Part shown: positions 57,885 to 64,000 of the stretch, in pieces
How the letters are laid out: each line of letters begins with the position of its first letter
Numbering within the stretch: the first letter of the stretch is position 1
Assembly: GCA_019828565.1 (NCBI GenBank)
Contig: JAHDYR010000017.1
Coordinates: forward strand, 124,001-188,000
DNA: 64,000 bases
Direction of reading: 5' to 3'
DNA from: Carpediemonas membranifera
Lineage: Eukaryota; Fornicata
Program-made: the position numbers and the translations under genes
The notes under the pieces: generated by a model
Told to the model about the DNA's origin: nothing
The model's database searches: none
What the model saw: only the letters and a program-made list of their open reading frames with translations

Positions 57885-58964
57885 CTAAATAGACACATCA
57901 GCGAACTCTGCAATGTCCGGGATTGTTGAAATAGTTGCCGGGTCGACTCGCCGCATCCCAGGCACCTGAACCAGCGGCGGCGCTGCCTCAGTGTACTCCG
58001 AGCTCCCCATGCCACCAAAGAAGGATACGGCCTTGGCGATGGGTGGTGCGACAGCGTTCATATCGTCCATGGGAATGCCGAGGGCACTGTCAGGACCTTC
58101 GCGGTGGGGAATAACAAGCTGCTGCACCGGCGCGGGTCTGTTGAAGGGCACGGGCTGGGCGGTAGGCACCGTACTCGCAGGGAAGCCCGTTTCGACCTTG
58201 GCTATGCTGTCAAAGGAATGGTTGTGACGGTTAGTATACTCGATTGTAACGACGCCAGTCTCCTGGTTAGTCTCGACGATTTTCTTGACTGGGCAGTCGG
58301 CGTCGCCCGAATGAGTACAGACGCATCTATAGTACGATCGCTGCATGGGGTGCTCAGTGTTCTTCTGCACCACCTTCTGTCCGTATTTGCGCCACTGCAG
58401 GCCGTCGTCCGAGGGCTCGACACCGTGCGCCAGGACACATATGGTCTTGCAAACCGCAGGAGGCATGGAGCTAGCGCCGGCCTCTGTGTGGTCGCCGGGC
58501 TCGTACTTGATAAGCATAGGGCCCTTGAGCGTATCCACCTGGCGTTCTTCCGTCAGATCCATGTCGTTATTGAGGCATGTCTCCTGTCGCGCCGCTCGAG
58601 CCAACTCCGTTTGCGAGGAGATCTCAAGCGTGGTGATTGCTGGCTTGTGATGTGTGTGCCGCCCTCGGTAAACGGATACGACCATGCCGTCTGCCCTGCG
58701 CGACAGCATCCGTTTGACTGGGCAGTTTGTCGCAGCACACCGGTAGTAGCACGTAACAGAGTTAGAGCCCCCTTTTCCGGTCTTTTGGCCATACTTGCGC
58801 CAGTCAAACCCGTCATTAATGAAGCAGGAGTCGAATGGCTGCTTCTTTGAAGACGGCGAATCCTGCATCGCCAATGCAAGGCAATCAAGCTTTTCCTTCG
58901 AACAAGTGGTATCCGCTGGCCTGCCCAAAGCCAAATTTGCTTGAATTGTATGCCCGCTATGCAT
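57885..58964 (-). CDS. WRKY transcription factor with two WRKY domains
   Basis: The protein has 359 residues. WRKYGQK occurs twice. The first, at about residue 55, is followed by CYYRCAATNCPVKRM and RGRHTH, and the second, at about residue 200, by YYRCVCTHSGDADCPVKKI and NRHNHS. Each supplies the C-C-H-H zinc ligands of a WRKY domain, which binds W-box (TTGAC) DNA. Two-domain WRKY proteins are typical of plants and also known in Giardia and some amoebae. A charged linker lies between the domains and a proline-rich tail follows the second. Likely nuclear; its targets are unknown. Confidence 0.93.
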   Translation of the reverse strand: MHSGHTIQANLALGRPADTTCSKEKLDCLALAMQDSPSSKKQPFDSCFINDGFDWRKYGQKTGKGGSNSVTCYYRCAATNCPVKRMLSRRADGMVVSVYRGRHTHHKPAITTLEISSQTELARAARQETCLNNDMDLTEERQVDTLKGPMLIKYEPGDHTEAGASSMPPAVCKTICVLAHGVEPSDDGLQWRKYGQKVVQKNTEHPMQRSYYRCVCTHSGDADCPVKKIVETNQETGVVTIEYTNRHNHSFDSIAKVETGFPASTVPTAQPVPFNRPAPVQQLVIPHREGPDSALGIPMDDMNAVAPPIAKAVSFFGGMGSSEYTEAAPPLVQVPGMRRVDPATISTIPDIAEFADVSI

Positions 58965-59240
58965 CAGGACGGGGTTATGGTGGAAGAGCGTCGTTTGGTC
59001 AACTTTAGTCAGGCAAAGTCAAGGACAGTCATGCAAGATTTCGACTATGCACACCCGGGCCTGCAACAGTCTCACAAATCAGCATACAAGCCAACTGCTT
59101 TTGTTCCGCCCAATTTTGAGAGAGATTCTGTTTCGTAAGCACGAAACTCCGTCCAATTTGTCACAATGGCGAAACCTCACGATTTTATGATAAGATGCGA
59201 TATGACAGATATTGTGATCTATGCTAGCGTACAAGCACTA

Positions 59241-59747
59241 TCACATATCAGGAGGCATCATTAGACCAGGAGTGATGGCCCCTCCCGCAATGCCGCGACT
59301 GGCCACAACGCGACCCCGCACTGGCGCAGCAGACTTCTCGACAACCATCTGTGTTGAATGAATCGTACTGGTAGACATCGTGGCGATGAACTTTGCGTTC
59401 TTGACCTTGTTGGCTCGGGCGACACGAGGCTCTTCGATGCCTGCAGCACGGTAGTCCACCTGGCAGAGCTCCAAGTTCTGGCGTGTATGCTCTAGCTGTT
59501 CTTGCGATGCAGCATACTTCATTTTGAGGTCAAATTGATGCTTCTTAAGGGCCTTTTGCCTCTCTTTCGCCTCTTTCTCCTTCTGTTTGATCTCCTGCTC
59601 CACATCTGGCTCCTGGGAGGCAATAACGAGATCGAGAGATTCTAATTTTGGCATTTGTGGCGGCGAGGATGCCTTACCCGAGAGTACATCCATTTCCAAG
59701 TCTGACTGGGAGGTTCGAAAAATCTGTTTATACTGCGCAACAGCCAT
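59241..59747 (-). CDS. Hypothetical coiled-coil protein beginning in repeat A
   Basis: 168 residues. The first residues MAVAQYKQIFRTSQS are encoded inside repeat A, which seems unlikely for a selected N-terminus. A later ATG (MDVLSGKASS, near 59691) would start downstream. The middle is a charged coiled coil (QEIKQKEKEAKERQKALKKHQF). The tail is glycine-, valine- and methionine-rich (IAGGAITPGLMMPPDM). No family recognised. Confidence 0.5.
   Translation of the reverse strand: MAVAQYKQIFRTSQSDLEMDVLSGKASSPPQMPKLESLDLVIASQEPDVEQEIKQKEKEAKERQKALKKHQFDLKMKYAASQEQLEHTRQNLELCQVDYRAAGIEEPRVARANKVKNAKFIATMSTSTIHSTQMVVEKSAAPVRGRVVASRGIAGGAITPGLMMPPDM
59706..59742 (+). repeat. Repeat A, copy 3
   Basis: Solo copy, 35 of 37 bases identical to 1335-1371 by eye, in the same orientation, with no Fanzor-like sequence nearby. 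It overlaps the 5' end of the coiled-coil gene on the minus strand. Confidence 0.8.
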
Positions 59748-59826
59748 TCTCGACCTCTCTGGGCGATACCACCGCGAAAACTACCCGCACCGCCCTTACA
59801 ACACTCAAATAATCATAAATTTACAC

Positions 59827-60393
59827 TCACCTGTGATTCAGGGCGTCCTTGATCATCTTCACTACCCAGTTCCTCAGGGGCGGGATGAAGGTCAGTAGGT
59901 ACCACACCAGCCCCGCATACACTACATGAACCATAAATATAGTAAATAGGATCCAGAGGAGCTGTGCGGCGCTATACCCGACGAGGAGGTATACGGCAGG
60001 CGGCAGAACAAGGTCGAGGAGCGCGGCTACGGCAGAAACTATGAGAGGGATGAACCGAACAGGGTTGATGGTCTTTTTGAGCATGTTGAGCGGCGGCCAG
60101 AGGAAGGGGAAGGCAAGGCAGGACGAAATGATACCAATGATCGTAAGTGCGACAAAGCCAGATGGGGCTTCAAAAACAGATATAGCACCAGCAAATGAGG
60201 CCACGTAGCCGAAAATGAACAAGAATCCTATAACAGGGAAGCGGAGCTTTGGCCCGAAGCCGAGCGGCCTGTATTTCGCGAAAGTGACAGCAAACAACGC
60301 AGTTTCTGACAGATCCGAGACGCTATTCCCATTAGCTACACTGCTGAGCAACGGCCCAGACATCATCCTCGCGGAGCTCAGTGTTGTCGGCAT
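59827..60393 (-). CDS. SFT2/Got1-like membrane protein
   Basis: The protein has 188 residues. Four hydrophobic helices lie at about 55-75, 80-98, 115-135 and 140-165. The sequence LGFGPKLRFPVIGFLFIFGYVASF ... AFPFLWPPLNMLKKTINPVRFIP ... YLLTFIPPLRNW follows the SFT2 pattern (a GPxxQ-like block replaced by WPPLN, then a short arginine loop). SFT2 and Got1 proteins work at endosome-to-Golgi vesicle fusion. The N-terminus is cytosolic. Confidence 0.62.
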   Translation of the reverse strand: MPTTLSSARMMSGPLLSSVANGNSVSDLSETALFAVTFAKYRPLGFGPKLRFPVIGFLFIFGYVASFAGAISVFEAPSGFVALTIIGIISSCLAFPFLWPPLNMLKKTINPVRFIPLIVSAVAALLDLVLPPAVYLLVGYSAAQLLWILFTIFMVHVVYAGLVWYLLTFIPPLRNWVVKMIKDALNHR

Positions 60394-60516
60394 TTGCTTG
60401 GCTTTGACGAAGTCGCCAAGTCATCCTCTCACTGTGCAAACAAGATGACCAAGCACTACTCACCTCTGCCAGCACTACATGACCCAACCGTGCACAGTAT
60501 TTCTCCATTTACTCGC

Positions 60517-61582
60517 TCAATGCAGCCTGAGTGCCACAGCAGTGACGTTGTCTGTTGAGTCCCTATCACACACGGCCTCCTCGCACAGGGACTTCAGGGC
60601 ATCCTCCATCGTCTTACCCTCTGCGAGCCTGGCCTTGAACTCTTTGCCGACCTCTTCGTCGCCGAATACGTCCCAGAGCCCATCGCACGCCATGATGACA
60701 AAATCAGTGTCATCGTTCACATCGACGACGGTCACATCGGGCTTAGACGAGATATAAGGCTTCAAACTGAGGTCACCAATCCCTCTGGCGACTGACAACA
60801 CTCCAGCAACACGACCGACGCTTACGTTGCCCCGGCTTGGGTGAGTAAACGTCTCTGTGATGATCGACCCGCCCGCATCTGTAATACGCTTATACTCTGC
60901 GGGGTTCAGGGGGGAGTGGTCTGTGGTGAGACGCTCGATGCTGCCCTTGCGGACAAGGATACCGCGGCAATCACCAGCGTTCGCTACATACAGCTTCGTG
61001 CCCTCTTCATTTGTTACGAGGAGGGACACAATCGCTGTGGAGCCCGCGAACGAGTTATGGTAGTGCTCGCGGGCAAAAGACCTATCTGTGTACTGGAAAG
61101 CAAGCTCGAGGGCCTTGGTGGGGTTCACCTCGAGGTTCTTGTTCTTGGCAAGCATCTTTGGAAGGGATGCCGCGGCGAAACGGGAGGCTTCGTCGCCACC
61201 GTGTCCGTCAAATATGCCGAGGAATGAATATTTCCCCTCATAGCTGGAGGGAAGGTCTGAGTAAGACGATGCAGGTCTACATACACATGTTCAAATCACA
61301 CAGCTGGTGGGCATCCTCATTGCTTTCGCGAGGCCCGAGAACTGATGACATTGCGCATTCGTGTCCGTGGATTGTTGTCGTCGAGCTAATCCCTTGCGTG
61401 AGGGTTGCATTGTCGATCACAATAACTTCCCCCTCGTCTTCTCTCTCGGGAACCAACGTATCCATTGGAATCGATCTGTAGTGTTTTCTGCTGTCTGCGA
61501 AAAGTTTTCGTGCAACGCGAGAACTCTCCAAATAGACGTAGTAGATCGGCACGGGGTGGAGAACTACGCCGAGCAAGGCCAT
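60517..61582 (-). CDS. PP2C-type protein phosphatase
   Basis: Spliced CDS complement(61285-61582, 60517-61256), 345 residues; an internal ATG (MDTLVPERED) is an alternative start. Exon 1 carries LGPRESNEDAH (motif 1). Exon 2 opens LPSSYEGKYSFLGIFDGHGGDEASR (motif 2) and continues with NAGDCRGIL, SVARGIGD, MACDGLWDV and DRDSTDNVTAV, the metal-binding and catalytic motifs. It dephosphorylates Ser/Thr using Mn/Mg. The two parts fit once a 28-nt intron is removed. The start is 66 nt from the inverted-duplication border. Confidence 0.92.
61257..61284 (-). other. 28-nt intron in the PP2C gene
   Basis: On the minus strand it starts GTATGT and ends CGTCTTACTCAG. It splits a TAC codon between the two exons. 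Confidence 0.9.
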
Positions 61583-61647
61583 GGAGTATCATAGGACTGG
61601 ACTTTAAATTGCCGAGTTTGACTAATGCGCAGCCTTCTGCTGACCGA

Positions 61648-64000
61648 GCAAAGCAGGGCGGGATGATTCGGGAAGAATGTTTATGGCGCAGATGCCGTCT
61701 CTGATTGCAAGATTGAGCCCACCCGCATCATCGCCAGCTCGGACTGGGTGACCACAGCGGGGCCGTCATGCGTGTCGCCGGGCATCCCACGCTCATCATA
61801 GCAAGCTGACCCGCGCTTTTCCAGGCCGCGTGGACCCGCACAGAAAAACAGACTTTACGCAAACTCATCGTTGGTCGGCTCCTTGACGACGGCCTCCTCG
61901 GAGACCTTGATGAAGACCTCCTCGAGGCTGGGCGAGGCGACGCCCCACTCGACGTAGCCGTGCTTGCCTCGCCCTCCCGCAGGATGCGGGACATCTCGGA
62001 GAGCGACGGCTTGCCGGGCTCGTTGGCGCCAGGGGGCGCGGCGATGAACGTGAAGCTGAGGGAGCCGGCGACGTTCTTCTCGACCTTGAGCGAGTCGCAG
62101 TGCTCGTTCAAGAAGGCCATGCAATCCTCGACGTTGGCTGTGACAAAGCGCTCGTGCTCGGAGACGGAGACGCCGGCGGCGCGGGGAGGGTTGCAGTTCA
62201 TGACGAGGGAGTAGGTCGTGGCGCCGAGCTCCTTCTTGAGGGCCGTGGGGGAGCCGAGGACGGCGACGCGGCCGTCCTTCATGATGGAGAGCCTGTTGCA
62301 GAGGGCGTCGGCCTCTTCCATGGAGTGGGTCGTCAGCAGGATCGTGCGGCCGGCCTTCTTCGCGCGGATGATCTCCCAGAGGCCGCGGCGGGTCTCGGGG
62401 TCGAGGCCGGTGGTGGGCTCGTCGAGCAGGACGACCTCGGGGTCGCCCATAAAGGCGATGGCCACGCACAGGCGGCGGCGCATGCCGCCGGAGTAGGCCG
62501 AGACGTGCTTGGGCAGGTCGCAGGGGCGCTCGAGGCGGACGGAGGCGAGGCCCTCGTAGACCCTCCTTGCCGAGGCGGATCGAGGGCACACCCTTGATGC
62601 GGCCGAAGAAGTTGAGGTGCTCGGCGCCGGTGAGTTCGGGCCAGACGATGTCGTCCTGGGGGCAGACGCCGCAGATCTTGCGGACGTTGCCCATCTGCGT
62701 CTTGATGTCGAAGCCGTGAACGTAGGCGATGCCGGAGGTCGGGTTGACAGTGCCCGCGAGGATGTTGACCGCGGTCGTCTTCCCCGCGCCGTTGTGGCCG
62801 AGCAGGCCGAAGCACTCGTTGCGGCGGATGGCGTAGTTGATGCCGGCGACGGCCTTGACCTCGTGGCGCTTGAAGAGGCCAAACGACTTGAACGACTTGC
62901 GCAGGTCGGCGATGACAATGCCGTAGTTGGAGGCGAGCACCTTGCGGCCCTCCTTGCGCATCTCGATGGCGTCGCAGACGGTCTTGCCCTCGTGCTGGAC
63001 GCGGCGCTCAGACAGCGAGAGGTTCTTCTCGATCTTCTCGCGGCTGGGCACCTTGGAGCGGACGGGCATCCAGGTGCGGGGCAGGAAGGGGAAGTAGAAG
63101 GGCTCGACCGTGTCGGGGGTCGTGGGCATGATGCGGTCGAGGTAGACGCCCAGGCCGCCGAGGATGAAGCCAGAGGCCAAGAGCGACCACGACATCCGTC
63201 CGTAGAAGCCGGTGGGGTCGATAGCGCTCTCGGTGGTCATCGGGTGGCCCGTCGAGGACGTCGAGAAGCCCCAGCCGAGGACGGTCTCGCAGATGCCGAT
63301 CGGGGGAATCCACCAGATGTTCCAGCCCTGCTGGCCGGCCATGGTGGCCTCGAGGGCGACGACGACGTAGGCCATGATCGAGACGATGAGCGTGTACGCC
63401 CATGCGAGGATGGTGCACTGGCGCTCGGACGAGAACAGCGTCGACATGAGGATGGTCTGGCCGGCAGCGGAGACGGACCAGCAGAAGAGGATGAACTCCA
63501 TGCCCCAGACGGACTGGGACGTGAACATGGCGAGGTCGAGGAGGTAGCCGGTGGCGATGAAGACGTTGTTCATCACGAGCGACAGCACGAGGAAGAAGAC
63601 GACCTCGACGAACCAGTACTCGGCGCCCTTGAGGCCGAGCATGCGCATGATCAGGCGCAGCTTGTGCTCCTTCTCGTACACGAGCGACGTCGCCGTGAAG
63701 GGCAGCAGGAAGTGGAAGAGGGGGGTGAAGAAGTAGCCGGCGATGATCGCGACGATGTCGATCGAGTCCGTCCCGTCCTTCGGGTAGTACGCGGTCGACG
63801 CGGTGATATCCACGGTCGTATCAGATTTGTCGTGCCTGACGAATGCCGTCTTGATCAGGTTCAGCGCTTGGGCGATCGATCTGTACTCGGTGGCGTCCTC
63901 GGCGTAGGTGAAGTTGGAGACGAGGTTCAGCTCGAACACGGCGTCGGTCGCGTTCACGTCCGCCTTGGTGAAGACCATGGAGCCCATCGGCGGGTTGATG
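61648..64000 (-). repeat. Inverted duplication, right arm (ABCA)
   Basis: Reverse complement of 49330-51682, ending at the window edge. The inner border is at 61648, next to the PP2C promoter. Differences found: two one-base indels and one substitution (DRVMP versus DRIMP). Confidence 0.92.
61855..64000 (-). pseudogene. Second ABCA transporter copy, partial, two frameshifts
   Basis: It covers residues from about 222 to 935 of the other ABCA protein; the N-terminus lies beyond the window. An extra base near 62561 (GACCCTCC versus GACCTCC) and a missing base near 61967 (TTGCCTCG versus TTGCCCTCG) disrupt the frame within the nucleotide-binding domain and the C-terminal region. Both changes lie in short homopolymers, so assembly or sequencing error is possible. 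If real, the copy cannot make a complete NBD. Confidence 0.8.

Overview
The window looks like a gene-dense nuclear contig from a unicellular eukaryote. Support comes from ADA2, strumpellin, the Pol III subunit RPC8, IPK1, an ADP-ribosylation-factor-like GTPase, a sirtuin, a Pumilio-like nucleolar protein and a double-WRKY factor. Most genes are intronless and intergenic gaps are short. TAA, TAG and TGA all act as stops. Five genes whose reading frames appear broken are each repaired exactly by removing one ultra-short intron (28-29 nt, GTNNGT-type start, YAC/CAC-like tail and CAG end); a sixth intron restores a missing N-terminus. Short introns with a branch-point-like motif fused to the 3' splice site, together with double-WRKY proteins, recall metamonads (Giardia/Carpediemonas-like fornicates). 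This assignment is an inference, not a proof.

Layout. 1-2.6 kb: a 5'-truncated Fanzor/TnpB-like nuclease between two copies of a short repeat, then a secreted protein gene. 2.7-10.1 kb: secreted beta-structure protein, GPR180/TMEM145-like membrane protein, RING protein, papain-like protein with a CaaX end, fungal-type cytosine deaminase, PUM3/Puf6-like protein. 10.1-15 kb: accessory zone with an unknown 462-aa gene and a longer Fanzor-like gene keeping its RuvC triad, bordered by copies of a second dispersed repeat. 15-22.3 kb: TPGS1-like protein, coiled-coil protein, ADA2, WASH-complex strumpellin. 22.5-32.1 kb: ten near-identical tandem copies, plus an eleventh fragment, of a secreted leucine-rich-repeat gene. 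32.1-33.8 kb: decayed mobile-element debris. 33.8-48.6 kb: sirtuin, coiled-coil proteins, IMPACT, MFS transporter, CULT-domain protein, a 1481-aa CCDC17-like protein, RPC8. 48.7-64 kb: an ABCA-type transporter and an inverted, frameshifted second copy running off the right edge, enclosing about 10 kb with IPK1, an RCC1-like gene, an ARF-like GTPase, a WRKY factor, an SFT2-like protein and a PP2C phosphatase.

Most genes are independent housekeeping, trafficking or surface functions, not an operon-like pathway. The accessory material is concentrated in the two Fanzor loci, their repeats, the LRR array and the inverted ABCA duplication.
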